A stretch of DNA of 64,000 bases from Methanobacteriota archaeon (GCA_023402275.1 JAEXCH010000014.1:62001-126000), one strand, 5' to 3'; counted from the stretch's first letter, positions 51,129-60,282 are shown. Made by a program: numbers and translations. Notes: generated from the sequence alone by a model not told the origin.

Positions 51129-52031
51129 TTATATGTCCGGATATGAAACCGCAGAACTGCCTATCCTATCAAGGAGTTCCTGATAGAATGATTGTGTTTC
51201 CTCTGCGGATCCTCTGTTGAACACAAGAACCTTGCCCGAAATAGGTTCGACCACAATGCAGTACTTCACATTGTTGTATACTGCCAAGGTATAATCACCG
51301 AACTCGCTGTTGTTGAAGTTACCGCTTGATACACTGGTACCTCCGAATCCTCCAATGCGGGAACCGTAGTTCATATCCTCCCTTATCTCAACACTTACGA
51401 TATCATCGTAATATACGGACCTGTTGACCATTGGTGCATCCACATGCAATATCTCATCATCCAATGATGCAGACACATTCCCTGAACCTATGAAAGCGAA
51501 CACTGCGATCAATATTATCGCAGTCACACCCACACCGACCCCGACATAGATGTATTGTTTCCTTCTCTCCTGTTCTGTAGGTTTTCCTGGTCTTTTCGTC
51601 GGGTCCTTCAAATATTTATCCTTCCTCAGAGAAAGGATGCCCGCGATCAACACTACAATTATCAAAGCTATGGTGACCCCAAGTACGATGCCTCCTCTCG
51701 GAACATAGAATATCAAACAGAAACCTATCAGGCACACTATCGCTACCGCGAACACCATCCTCCCGACCGCCTTGGAAAGTTTCTCTGCGTCGTAGAATTC
51801 CTGTTGTGACTTTGCCATTGTGTTGTAGCCTGCTATCATCCACTGGGCTTTACCGGTTATCCACATGAATGCCCCCATTGCCGCTAACGGGAGTAGGATG
51901 AACATCATAAGAAGAACAAATAAGACCTTCGAGGATAACTCATCCATTGCCAGACTGACAAAGAGGACCGCCAACGGTATAGCTATCGAGACCAAAAGCA
52001 ATGCTGTCAGCAGTTTTCTGTCAGTTTCCAT
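51129..52031 (-). CDS. DUF3784-like membrane protein with C-terminal PH-like domain
   Basis: A 300-residue protein. Two N-terminal helices, then GAFMWITGKAQWMIAGYNTMAKSQQEFYDAEKLSKAVGRM, the hallmark of DUF3784, then two more helices. After a linker (KDPTKRPGKPTEQERRKQYIY) comes another helix and an extracytosolic or cytosolic domain with ILHVDAPMVNRSVYYDDIVSVEI and YGSRIGGFGGTSVSSGNF, resembling bacterial PH-like/DUF3784-partner domains that are often fused to it. Function unknown. It is the longest of four tandem relatives (51129-53698). Confidence 0.65.
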   Translation of the reverse strand: METDRKLLTALLLVSIAIPLAVLFVSLAMDELSSKVLFVLLMMFILLPLAAMGAFMWITGKAQWMIAGYNTMAKSQQEFYDAEKLSKAVGRMVFAVAIVCLIGFCLIFYVPRGGIVLGVTIALIIVVLIAGILSLRKDKYLKDPTKRPGKPTEQERRKQYIYVGVGVGVTAIILIAVFAFIGSGNVSASLDDEILHVDAPMVNRSVYYDDIVSVEIREDMNYGSRIGGFGGTSVSSGNFNNSEFGDYTLAVYNNVKYCIVVEPISGKVLVFNRGSAEETQSFYQELLDRIGSSAVSYPDI

Positions 52032-52073
52032 GTATTGCAGTATGCAAAGCGGAATTATTACCTTATCTATACC

Positions 52074-52538
52074 TCAGCATACTGCTTTGTATTCATCTTT
52101 GAGATATCTGCTATTCCTGCAGGATATGAAGAATGCCGCGGAAACAACGACCGCGATGATGAACATCGATACCACAGCACCAAAGATGTCTGTGATATAA
52201 TATATGAATGAACCTGCAATTATGAGTACACCGGATACGATCATCACGGTACCCATCTCCTTCAGCATCCTGTCGGTGTCATACATATGGTGATTCTGTT
52301 TTCTTATGAAGAAATTCAATATCACATTGAAATCGAATGCTTCCCTGCCCGTCATTTGGTATGCCCCTATTGCCAACAATCCGATCCCCAGCATCATGTA
52401 TACCAAAGAGAAATACTGACCAAGGGATATCATCTCCGCAAGGAATAGTGCATATATGGAAATGAACGCTATCATCAGCGCTATCATATATCTCGTGGCG
52501 AATTTGCTGATCTGCATCATCTCTTGACAGCTCCACAT
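52074..52538 (-). CDS. DUF3784-like membrane paralogue 2
   Basis: A 154-residue protein with four membrane helices in two pairs. The linker GAYQMTGREAFDFNVILNFFIRKQNHHMYDTDRMLKEMGTV keeps the spacing of the DUF3784 linker (Y-D-x5-K-x-x-G). The tail SCRNSRYLKDEYKAV resembles the RYLxD end seen in its neighbours. The start may be the inner ATG pair 18-21 nt later (MMQISKF). It is 42 bp from the first paralogue and on the same strand. Confidence 0.55.
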   Translation of the reverse strand: MWSCQEMMQISKFATRYMIALMIAFISIYALFLAEMISLGQYFSLVYMMLGIGLLAIGAYQMTGREAFDFNVILNFFIRKQNHHMYDTDRMLKEMGTVMIVSGVLIIAGSFIYYITDIFGAVVSMFIIAVVVSAAFFISCRNSRYLKDEYKAVC

Positions 52539-52757
52539 ATCCTTCTTTTTTGAGGTCTCGAATCCGGATCATCGAGATATTTATGAGGGTACTTCCGAAC
52601 CAAGAACGTTAAAACAGACATGGATCCGATCCTATTCTCCTCTGAATCGAAGTACTCCATATTCTCAGGATACTCTATGGGTTTATATTATGTTGGATTA
52701 TATCTCCAACTAATTGGGAATAATATACATTTACATATCAAAGAAAAAGATCCCAGT

Positions 52758-53225
52758 TCATCCTTTATCATTATATCCTTTGTCTGGGTCAAGAGGATAT
52801 CTGCTCGGTCTTATCAGAATCATCATTGCCATGATGTATATCATCAGAAAGATCAATAACACAATTACCAACAACAGACCAGAGATCGTGTCCATCGTAT
52901 ATCTCAGTATGAAGGTGACTGCTACTATCATACCGAACGGTACCAATGCCTTTCCGCGGTCCCTCGACATCTTGGTCAGATCGTAGTTCCTCCTTCTTTC
53001 ATCTACATTGGCGGACAAAGCGAAGAAATCGGGATAATGCCATAAGACCAGACCTATCACGGTTGCCTCTATTCCGATGAATATGCCTATCAAAGCTCCT
53101 CCTTCAAGGAGAGATCCCATACTTTCCACAAAGTAGGCCAATATTACGAGTATGAACAATGCCACTATCGGAACGAGCATTCCGATCTTTATCATGGTCT
53201 TATTCTTTCCCGCTTCCATAATCAC
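52758..53225 (-). CDS. DUF3784-like membrane paralogue 3
   Basis: A 155-residue four-helix protein. VLWHYPDFFALSANVDERRRNYDLTKMSRDRGKAL is the linker corresponding to that of the neighbouring paralogues. The C-terminus has IRPSRYPLDPDKGYN, nearly the same as FGPSRYLLDPDNKPP in paralogue 4. Its ATG overlaps the stop of paralogue 4 by 4 nt, so the two are coupled and may form a complex. Function unknown. Confidence 0.6.
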   Translation of the reverse strand: MIMEAGKNKTMIKIGMLVPIVALFILVILAYFVESMGSLLEGGALIGIFIGIEATVIGLVLWHYPDFFALSANVDERRRNYDLTKMSRDRGKALVPFGMIVAVTFILRYTMDTISGLLLVIVLLIFLMIYIMAMMILIRPSRYPLDPDKGYNDKG

Positions 53226-53698
53226 ACCTTTGTGATCGATCCCAGTGTAGGTCTTGGTCTCTTCGGAGGTTTGTTGTCAGGATCCAGCAGATATCTGCTC
53301 GGTCCGAATAGAGCAACGAATAAGACAACATAGGCGACCAATAAAGCAAGGATGATAATGATCGAGATAAGATCCCCATAGTAATAATGGTAGATGAACA
53401 GAGGTATGAATACCGCACCCATCAACAACAGCATCTTACCAGCAACCTTTGAATATCCTATCATATCATAGTACTCATGATCCTGTTTGAATAAGGTTTG
53501 ACCCAACTCTTCCGGATACCGCCAATATAGCGCACCGGCGACAACGGCTTCCGAACATGCGCAGAGTGGGAATAAGATGTTGCTCTCCACAATGGGTATC
53601 ATGGCCTCAAAGAAATAGGCTGACGCTATGCATATTATCAGAGCGATTATCGGAATTGCCAATGCGATCTTGAAACTGTTTCTCGTGCTACCCACCAT
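53222..53698 (-). CDS. DUF3784-like membrane paralogue 4
   Basis: A 158-residue four-helix protein. The linker reads YWRYPEELGQTLFKQDHEYYDMIGYSKVAGKML; the RYP and tail SRYLLDPD blocks are shared with paralogue 3. First gene of the coupled pair 4-3. Upstream, toward the pyridoxal kinase gene, is about 100 bp of divergent promoter sequence. Function unknown. Confidence 0.6.
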   Translation of the reverse strand: MVGSTRNSFKIALAIPIIALIICIASAYFFEAMIPIVESNILFPLCACSEAVVAGALYWRYPEELGQTLFKQDHEYYDMIGYSKVAGKMLLLMGAVFIPLFIYHYYYGDLISIIIILALLVAYVVLFVALFGPSRYLLDPDNKPPKRPRPTLGSITKV

Positions 53699-53802
53699 CC
53701 TTATTCGTATGCATTGTGTTGATTATTTAAAATAAATTGGATGTTGGTTCCAACTGTATACATGCGTAAGATATTATTATGACCTCGTTCTAACAATCGA
53801 TC

Positions 53803-54654
53803 ATGGTCCAGAAAAGAGTCCTAGCGATCCACGACATATCGTGCTTCGGAAGATGTTCGCTGACGGTCGCATTGCCGATCATATCCTCAACCGGTGTTGA
53901 ATGCACAGTTATGCCTACCGCGGTACTGTCAACACACACAGGAGGTTTCACAGGATACACCTACCGTGACCTTACCGATGACCTAATTCCGATAATGGAT
54001 CACTGGAAGACGCTGGGCCTGAGGTTCGATTCCATATACACCGGATTCCTGGGTTCTTTCGAACAGATCGATATAGTATCGAGGATCTTCGATGAGCTTG
54101 GGGGCGAGGATACACTTATCGTTGTGGACCCAGTGATGGCTGACAACGGTTCACTATATCCGATATTCAGTAAGGATTTCCCTCAGGGAATGAGAAAACT
54201 CTGTGAGAAGGCTGATGTCATACTGCCGAATATAACAGAGGCCACATTGCTGCTTGGGGAAGAATACGTACAAGGCCCCTATACCACGGAATACATAGAA
54301 GGTCTCCTAAAGAGACTGGGGGAGATGGGGTCCAAGAAGGTCATCCTGACGGGAGTATATTTCAATGAAGGCCATCTCGGGGCTGCGGCATATGATTCCG
54401 ACACAGGCACGATATCATATTCATTCCATGAGATAATCCCCGGATACTATCACGGTACAGGCGATGTGTTCGGTTCCGTTATAGTATCATCCTTGATGAA
54501 CGGACTGGACCTTTTCAAAGCAAACGAAATCGCGGTGGAATTCACCGCCGAGAGCATAATGAGAACAAGAGCCGATGGAACGGACATCAGATTCGGAGTG
54601 AATTTCGAGGAAGGTCTGGGTAAACTGATCGGAGAGATCAAAGGAAGGAGATGA
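53803..54654 (+). CDS. pdxY: Pyridoxal / pyridoxamine kinase
   Basis: A 283-residue ribokinase-fold kinase that phosphorylates vitamin B6 vitamers for salvage. RVLAIHDISCFGRCSLTVALPI is the pyridoxal-kinase start, VDPVMADNGSLY and LPNITEATLLLGE follow, and the anion-hole motif GYYHGTGDVFGSVI carries the catalytic Asp. Archaeal lineages usually make PLP de novo; this enzyme fits a host-associated lifestyle with salvage. It is followed after 1 nt by a GNAT gene and probably shares its transcript. Confidence 0.9.
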   Translation: MVQKRVLAIHDISCFGRCSLTVALPIISSTGVECTVMPTAVLSTHTGGFTGYTYRDLTDDLIPIMDHWKTLGLRFDSIYTGFLGSFEQIDIVSRIFDELGGEDTLIVVDPVMADNGSLYPIFSKDFPQGMRKLCEKADVILPNITEATLLLGEEYVQGPYTTEYIEGLLKRLGEMGSKKVILTGVYFNEGHLGAAAYDSDTGTISYSFHEIIPGYYHGTGDVFGSVIVSSLMNGLDLFKANEIAVEFTAESIMRTRADGTDIRFGVNFEEGLGKLIGEIKGRR

Positions 54655-54655
54655 A

Positions 54656-55135
54656 ATGAGATTCTCTGATGTGGATGATGCATCTGAACTATCCCGAATG
54701 GCCAGGGAGATATGGATGGAATATTTCCCCACTATAATCAGTAAGGAGGAGACCGAGTACATCCTGAATAAGATACAGTCGGAAGAGGCGATCAGAGAAC
54801 AGATAGAGAACGGCCATCTGTATTCATTCATCGAATGTGACGGCAGGAAGGTGGGGTATTTCTGCATCCATCCCGAAGGTGATTCGCTTTTCATGAGCAA
54901 ACTCTATGTCTCAAAGGATCAAAGAGGCAAAGGATTGGGATCCAAGACCCTTGATGATATAATCGAAAAGGGAAAGGCGATGAACATGAAGAGGATATAC
55001 CTCAGAGTGAACAGATTCAACACCGTCGCCAAGAAAGTATACACATCAAAGGGGTTTGTCGTTGTCAGAGAGGAGAAACTCGACATAGGTGATGGGTTCT
55101 TCATGGACGATTATCTAATGGAATACCATTACTGA
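54656..55135 (+). CDS. GNAT N-acetyltransferase
   Basis: A 159-residue acetyltransferase. MSKLYVSKDQRGKGLGSKTLDDIIEKG carries the acetyl-CoA loop QRGKGLGS (Q/R-x-x-G-x-G/A), preceded by GRKVGYFCIHPEGDSLF and followed by YLRVNRFNTVAKKVYTSKGF, typical of GNAT motif B. The acceptor is unknown. Start ATG 54656 follows the kinase stop by one base; the next gene starts 10 nt after its stop. Confidence 0.85.
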   Translation: MRFSDVDDASELSRMAREIWMEYFPTIISKEETEYILNKIQSEEAIREQIENGHLYSFIECDGRKVGYFCIHPEGDSLFMSKLYVSKDQRGKGLGSKTLDDIIEKGKAMNMKRIYLRVNRFNTVAKKVYTSKGFVVVREEKLDIGDGFFMDDYLMEYHY

Positions 55136-55145
55136 AGAGGAATAG

Positions 55146-56867
55146 ATGTTCATACCCACAACCGAGAAGGAAGTGAAGGACAGGGGCTGGAAAGAGCTTG
55201 ATGTCATTATCGTATCAGGGGATACATACATAGACTCATCATACAACGGAGCAGCAGTGATCGGACATTGGCTCATCGATCATGGGTTCAGGGTGGGTAT
55301 CATCTGTCAACCCGATATTGAATCCGGTAATGACATAACGAGACTCGGAGAGCCAAAACTATTCTGGAGTGTGACCGCGGGTGCCGTCGACTCCATGGTG
55401 GCTAACTATACCCCCACAAACAAGAGAAGGAAGGATGATGACTTCACCCCCGGTGGTCTTAACAACAGAAGACCGGACAGGGCCTGCATCGCATATTCCA
55501 ACCTTATCAAGAAACATATCAAAGGAAGACCCATCGTACTCGGCGGTATCGAGGCAAGTCTCAGAAGGATATCACACTACGATGCATGGTCGGATTCCGT
55601 CAGAAGGAGCATATTATTCGATGCCAAGGCCGACATCATAACATACGGGATGGCGGAACTGGCGAATCTCGAATTGGCCAACAGTATGAGGGACGGCATG
55701 GACATACATGACATCCGAGGTATCTGCTACATAGGAAAGGAATATCCCAAAGGATATCTTGGACTTCCGTCATATGAGAATTGTTCTGAGGATAAGGACA
55801 GATTCATCGACGGATTCAGGACATTCTACGAAAACAACGACCCTCTTACAGCAAAGGGTCTATTCCAACAACACGGTGATAGATATCTCATTCAGAACCC
55901 TCCCTCAAGACATTTGACCGTGGATGAACTGGATAGTATCTATTCGCTTGATTACGAGGATGCCGTTCATCCTTATTATCTGAAAGATGGAGCAGTGAAG
56001 GCGACCGAGACCATCAAGAACTCCATCACCTCCCATAGGGGATGCTACGGGGAGTGCTCATTCTGTGCGATATCCGTGCACCAGGGAAGAACGGTCATAT
56101 CAAGATCCGAATCCTCCATAATCGAGGAGGCTGAACGTATAGCATCAAGGAAAGGATTCAACGGAATAATCTATGATGTCGGAGGTCCGACCGCCAATAT
56201 GTATGGTATAGAATGTTCCAAGAAACAATTCAAAGGAGCATGCACCGATCGGAAATGCTTGTATCCTAAACCATGTCCGCATCTTTCCATCGATCATTCC
56301 AAACAGATATCCCTGTTGAAGAGGATAGAGGAGATACCTGATGTGAAGAAAGTGCTGGTAACATCGGGGATACGCCAGGATATGGTCGTATTCGATCGTA
56401 AGCACGGCGAGGAATATGTTGATGAGATGGTTGCATCCCATGTATCCGGACAGTTGAAGATCGCCCCTGAACACACTGTCCCGCATGTTCTTGAACTGAT
56501 GTGCAAACCCGGTGTCGGCGTCCTGTTGGAATTCAAAAGGATGTTCGATTCATCGAATCAGAGACAGGGGAAGAAACAGTTCCTCACATACTACCTGATG
56601 GCAGCACATCCCGGTTGCTATCAGGAGGATATGGAAAGATTGAATGATTTTGTGCATAGGGAATTGAAGACAAACCCGGAACAAGTGCAGATATTCACTC
56701 CTACCCCTTCGACCGTTTCCACAATGATGTACCATACCAGAAGGGATTATGACAATACCAGGAACCTGAAGTCTGAACACTCCATGCAGATGAAACAGAA
56801 ACAGAAGGACGCACTGCTCAACAATAGAGTGAGGAAGGATGGACAGAAGCAGCGAAAGGTTGTTTGA
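55146..56867 (+). CDS. YgiQ-family radical SAM protein
   Basis: A 573-residue radical SAM protein of the YgiQ group. PTTEKEVKDRGWKELDVIIVSGDTYIDSS is the N-terminal hallmark, VLGGIEASLRRISHYDAWSD follows, and the SAM cluster is CYGECSFCAISVHQGR. TPTPSTVSTMMYHT and KQFLTYYLMAAHPGC are conserved later blocks. The reaction is unknown for the family. Length is slightly under that of bacterial members, the tail after KQKDALL being short and basic. The last 29 bp overlap the next gene in another frame. Confidence 0.92.
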   Translation: MFIPTTEKEVKDRGWKELDVIIVSGDTYIDSSYNGAAVIGHWLIDHGFRVGIICQPDIESGNDITRLGEPKLFWSVTAGAVDSMVANYTPTNKRRKDDDFTPGGLNNRRPDRACIAYSNLIKKHIKGRPIVLGGIEASLRRISHYDAWSDSVRRSILFDAKADIITYGMAELANLELANSMRDGMDIHDIRGICYIGKEYPKGYLGLPSYENCSEDKDRFIDGFRTFYENNDPLTAKGLFQQHGDRYLIQNPPSRHLTVDELDSIYSLDYEDAVHPYYLKDGAVKATETIKNSITSHRGCYGECSFCAISVHQGRTVISRSESSIIEEAERIASRKGFNGIIYDVGGPTANMYGIECSKKQFKGACTDRKCLYPKPCPHLSIDHSKQISLLKRIEEIPDVKKVLVTSGIRQDMVVFDRKHGEEYVDEMVASHVSGQLKIAPEHTVPHVLELMCKPGVGVLLEFKRMFDSSNQRQGKKQFLTYYLMAAHPGCYQEDMERLNDFVHRELKTNPEQVQIFTPTPSTVSTMMYHTRRDYDNTRNLKSEHSMQMKQKQKDALLNNRVRKDGQKQRKVV

Positions 56868-57519
56868 TATATCCTCGCCGATAGTGGATTCCGTAGGATA
56901 TACCCTGGCAGATGCCTCATTCTACAAGCCCAAGGAGTTCCAGGCATCCTGGAAGAGAAGAGGGGATAGGATAGAACTGAAGATCTCCGATTACCTGATC
57001 GATGCGCCGGATGAGGTCATCGGCAGCTTTGTAAGGACAGTGATACGCACAGTTTCGAAGAAGGATCCAAGATACGAGAAGGAATATCTCGATTGGGTCA
57101 CATCGGACAGCTTCATCAACGAGAAGAGGAAGATATATCTCCGCAGGAGCAGGAATCTGACCCTATCATCCGAGGGGAACGAACGGGATCTCATTACATC
57201 ATTGGACAGGTTGTTGGACGATGGTATCCTTGAACCAAATGATATCGATAATTCCTTCTTCTCATGGACAAACATGCCCAATATCAGGAAGGTCGGATTC
57301 TGCTCACCTATGATGAGGGTGGTCGGGATATCCTCAATACTGGATGATGTCAATGTACCCGAATTCGTTCTTGATTATGTTGTGTATCATGAATCACTGC
57401 ATCTAGCTCAGGGATACAGACCCGGGGTCAGAGCACACGATACTACCTTCAGGAAGAAGGAGAGGGCCTTCCCCAGATACGAGGAGGCGGAGAGATACCT
57501 AAGGAGCCTAAAGAAGTGA
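56839..57519 (+). CDS. SprT-like zinc metallopeptidase-fold protein
   Basis: A 226-residue protein with VVYHESLHLAQGYRPGVRAHDTTFRKKERAFPRYEEAE near its C-terminus. H-E-x-x-H plus the later H of AHDTTF gives the three metal ligands of the SprT/YgjP type (DUF45-like). The N-terminal 170 residues include RRGDRIELKISDYLIDAPDEVI and CSPMMRVVGISSILDD. Likely a metal-dependent peptidase, target unknown. ATG 56839 lies inside the ygiQ-like gene (29-bp overlap), implying coupled translation. Confidence 0.72.
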   Translation: MDRSSERLFDISSPIVDSVGYTLADASFYKPKEFQASWKRRGDRIELKISDYLIDAPDEVIGSFVRTVIRTVSKKDPRYEKEYLDWVTSDSFINEKRKIYLRRSRNLTLSSEGNERDLITSLDRLLDDGILEPNDIDNSFFSWTNMPNIRKVGFCSPMMRVVGISSILDDVNVPEFVLDYVVYHESLHLAQGYRPGVRAHDTTFRKKERAFPRYEEAERYLRSLKK

Positions 57520-57551
57520 AACGATATATGATTCCTTGACCATACACCATC

Positions 57552-58460
57552 GTGTCCGATAAGTACAAAGGGTTCGTCTTCGAGACGGATGACGGCAATG
57601 TCGAAGCTGACATTGAGGAAGTAAGGAAACTTGCCGAGAAAGGTGATGCAGACGGCCTCTATGCCTTAGGGATGGCATATCTTTTCGGTTGGGATGTCGA
57701 ACAGGATCAGGAACAGGGATTCGATCTCCTTGAACAGGCAAGTGAAAAGGGCCAGCCTGATGCTATGACATTATTGGTAAGGATGTTCATGTCACAGGAT
57801 TATCCGAATATGGATAAGGAGAAGGCAGTCGAATATTCAAAGAAAGGAGCTGAAGCAGGGATAAGCGATGCACAATTGTTCCTTGGTATAGCATATATGG
57901 ACGGCGTTTCCGTTGAGCAGGATTTCGATAAAGCTGCCGATCTGTTCAGAAAGGCAGCGAAGCAAGGTAACGCTGAAGCACGGAATTCACTCGCATTCCT
58001 TTACCAAGAGGGCCTTGGTGTCGAGAAGGACCTCCCCAAGGCATTCAAGCTTTACAAGAATGCTGCCACAGCAGGAAGCACGAATGCCCAATACCAGACG
58101 GCCGCACTCTACGAAACCGGAATGGGCGTCAAACAGGACCATAGGAAAGCAGCGGAATGGTATGAGAAGGCTGCGGCGCAGGGAGATACTTTTGCAATGG
58201 AACGTCTCGGCATACTATACAACAACGGATCTCCGGAACTGCCGAAGGACCCGGAATCATCATTCAAATGGTTCTTGGACGCTGCTCTCGGAGGGATGCT
58301 TGGTTCGATGTACGCAATAGGAAGGTTCTATCTTGACGGCACGGGTGTCGAGAAGGATGAATCAGAAGGAAGGAAATGGCTGAGCTTGGCCGCATCCAGC
58401 GGAAACAATGAAGCAAAGGAACTACTGGAACAATTAAGATCGAATGATAACGGGGAATGA
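57552..58460 (+). CDS. Sel1-repeat protein
   Basis: A 302-residue protein made almost wholly of Sel1 repeats (about 36 residues each, A-x-x-x-G-D-x-x-A-x-x-x-L-G-x-x-Y). Seven or so units are visible, for example GDADGLYALGMAYLFGWDVE, GQPDAMTLLVRMFMSQDYPN, AGISDAQLFLGIAYMDGVSV, GNAEARNSLAFLYQEGLGVE and GDTFAMERLGILYNNGSPEL. Sel1 solenoids bind proteins. No signal peptide, so cytosolic. Start codon GTG 57552. It overlaps the next Sel1 gene by 4 nt (ATGA). Confidence 0.88.
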   Translation: MSDKYKGFVFETDDGNVEADIEEVRKLAEKGDADGLYALGMAYLFGWDVEQDQEQGFDLLEQASEKGQPDAMTLLVRMFMSQDYPNMDKEKAVEYSKKGAEAGISDAQLFLGIAYMDGVSVEQDFDKAADLFRKAAKQGNAEARNSLAFLYQEGLGVEKDLPKAFKLYKNAATAGSTNAQYQTAALYETGMGVKQDHRKAAEWYEKAAAQGDTFAMERLGILYNNGSPELPKDPESSFKWFLDAALGGMLGSMYAIGRFYLDGTGVEKDESEGRKWLSLAASSGNNEAKELLEQLRSNDNGE

Positions 58461-59089
58461 TGATGTCGGAGGATCAGGATAGCATATACGTGGAAGGAAT
58501 AGCATTCCTTAACGGGGATGGAAGGGGAAAGGATATCAAGAAGGCAGTACAACTTTTTGAAAAGGCTGCCGCCCAAGGTCACATACCTTCCAAAAGAGAA
58601 CTTGGGATATTGTTCCTTAATGGAAAGGACGTCGAGAAGGATGTCGATAGGGCATACGAACTGCTGTCAGAGGCGGCATTGTCACTCGATCCGCATGCGA
58701 TGTACAATCTGGGTATAATGTACGAACGCGGGATAGGCATCGAGTCCGATGATCATGAGGCACTAAGATTGTTTGCATTCGCAGCTAACATGGGATATCC
58801 CGGAGCGGAAGAGGATGCGGACAGGGTCGAATCCCAGATCAACGAGAACAGAACCAAGAGGTTGAAAGCGAGACCCGTACTTAATCTGGAGATCTCAGAC
58901 ATCGAGATAGAGGCAGCATGCTGCAAGAAGATGCTTGATGCCGCCATGGACAATGAGATCGCAGTTGTAGAGACATACAAAGGACCGGAACTTGTAGGTT
59001 TGGACGAGGATGGATTCGAGGTCATATATGACAAATGTCCTTTCTGCGGAAAGGATGTCAGAAGGGTATCCAGGAACAAGATCTATTGA
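58457..59089 (+). CDS. Sel1-repeat protein with C-terminal Cys domain
   Basis: A 210-residue protein. Three Sel1 repeats (about 10-115: GHIPSKRELGILFLNGKDVE and LDPHAMYNLGIMYERGIGIE) precede a different C-terminal part of about 90 residues: IEAACCKKMLDAAMDN, KGPELVGLDEDGFEVIYDKCPFCGKDVRR. The CPFCG pair plus the CC could bind a metal. The start is one of three successive ATGs at 58457; the overlap with the previous gene favours the first. It lies 10 nt before the next gene. Function unknown; context suggests one unit with its neighbours. Confidence 0.75.
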   Translation: MMMSEDQDSIYVEGIAFLNGDGRGKDIKKAVQLFEKAAAQGHIPSKRELGILFLNGKDVEKDVDRAYELLSEAALSLDPHAMYNLGIMYERGIGIESDDHEALRLFAFAANMGYPGAEEDADRVESQINENRTKRLKARPVLNLEISDIEIEAACCKKMLDAAMDNEIAVVETYKGPELVGLDEDGFEVIYDKCPFCGKDVRRVSRNKIY

Positions 59090-59099
59090 TGAGGAAGAT

Positions 59100-59630
59100 A
59101 TGGACCCAGAAGACAGTAATGGGATATTCGAAGAATCCATTATGATAATGGAAAGGGTCATAGAAAGAAAGACCCAGGAGATAGAACGATATCGTTCGAT
59201 GGAAGGCATGGAGAAACTGGTCGAATATCTTGAGAACGATATCAAAAGCTACAAGGCGGTCCTTTCTGATATGGGGAAAAAGGAATATTGTTACAGTGCG
59301 GACAATGACGACCCCCTTGGAAGGGACCTATGGGTATCGGGACAGTTCAGAGAATATATGGATTCCCTGCAGGGAGAGGACCTTGAGGATGAACTTGCTG
59401 CCGATGGGTTCAGATGCGATTATTATGAAGATGTCATGGATGCGATATCATTCGAGGTCGGGGTCACTGTACTTACAAATAGGAAAATGATCAAAGCATT
59501 ACGTAATAATGAGTATGCATTGATGGCGATAGGCGACCTTATAATGAGAGATGAGACCCTGCTGGAACTGTTCGATGAAATGACCTCAAAAAGCTCCAAA
59601 AATCCCTTAATAAAGAAAAAGACTAAATGA
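59100..59630 (+). CDS. Unknown family, paralogue A
   Basis: A 176-residue acidic, mainly helical protein from ATG 59100, which has GAGGAAG before it. ESIMIMERVIERKTQEIERY and LVEYLENDIKSYKAVLSDM align with the start of the next gene (VMLMRAVIGRKIMEIDEF and MIEFLKKDIMGYKSIVEDL). The C-terminal VLTNRKMIKALRNNEYALMAIGDLIMRDETLLELFDEM also aligns with it. No known domain, membrane helix or catalytic motif was recognised. It sits 10 nt after the Sel1/Cys gene, so it is probably co-expressed. Confidence 0.6.
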   Translation: MDPEDSNGIFEESIMIMERVIERKTQEIERYRSMEGMEKLVEYLENDIKSYKAVLSDMGKKEYCYSADNDDPLGRDLWVSGQFREYMDSLQGEDLEDELAADGFRCDYYEDVMDAISFEVGVTVLTNRKMIKALRNNEYALMAIGDLIMRDETLLELFDEMTSKSSKNPLIKKKTK

Positions 59631-59675
59631 CAATACTGTTTACATACTTTATAAGCTAAGGCTTTGAACCAGAAA

Positions 59676-60197
59676 ATGGTGGACAAAATGGATGGGAATG
59701 TAGACATAAGAGAGCAGGTAATGCTCATGCGTGCGGTCATCGGACGTAAGATCATGGAGATCGATGAGTTCGAGGAGAAAGCGACCAACCTCACCGGCGA
59801 AGAGGCGGAGAAATGCCTCGACATGATAGAATTCTTGAAAAAGGATATCATGGGATACAAATCGATCGTTGAGGACCTTAAGGACGGAAGCAACGATCTT
59901 ACAGGGGATCTTTGGGACATAGCGTCACTACCTGAGGATTCGCTGCATCTGTACACGGACTTCTATCTTCCGGGCCTTTCAGAGGACGACCGCGATGAAG
60001 ATACTCAAGCAATGGAGATCAAAGCAAAGTACGCACAGGACCTTGCTAAAGCGTACGTCCTGCACATAGGAAGGATGGCGCTCACGGATCCCAAAGTGAT
60101 AGACAAGATACTTGCCAACGAGGATCTTGTAAGCCTCATCGGAAGCGCTGTGATGGATTCACAGGAGCTTCTTGAAGCAATAGAGAAACAACAATAA
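59676..60197 (+). CDS. Unknown family, paralogue B
   Basis: A 173-residue acidic helical protein. It shares with paralogue A a heptad-like N-terminal helix pair and the closing helices HIGRMALTDPKVIDKILANEDLVSLIGSAVMDSQELLEAIEKQ. A middle PEDSLHLYTDFYLPGLSEDDRDED differs. I chose ATG 59676 because ACTTTATAAG at 59646-59655 is a TATA box that would start the transcript at this ATG (leaderless); TTG 59664 is an alternative. It thus has its own promoter and a hairpin terminator after it. Function unknown. Confidence 0.6.
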   Translation: MVDKMDGNVDIREQVMLMRAVIGRKIMEIDEFEEKATNLTGEEAEKCLDMIEFLKKDIMGYKSIVEDLKDGSNDLTGDLWDIASLPEDSLHLYTDFYLPGLSEDDRDEDTQAMEIKAKYAQDLAKAYVLHIGRMALTDPKVIDKILANEDLVSLIGSAVMDSQELLEAIEKQQ

Positions 60198-60199
60198 AT

Positions 60200-60213
60200 G
60201 GGGGTCAACCCCC
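60200..60213 (+). terminator. Terminator after paralogue B
   Basis: GGGGG-TCAA-CCCCC, 2 nt after the stop codon, followed by CTTATAAATCTTCTTTGG. Confidence 0.6.
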
Positions 60214-60282
60214 CTTATAAATCTTCTTTGGATCTGGATTTTATGATAATTATCACTGAGGTATCCAGATAATAAGAAAGAG

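Noticed and set aside
49201..51146. Several plus-strand frames of 64-147 codons
   Set aside because: Shadows of the repeat-rich adhesin gene.
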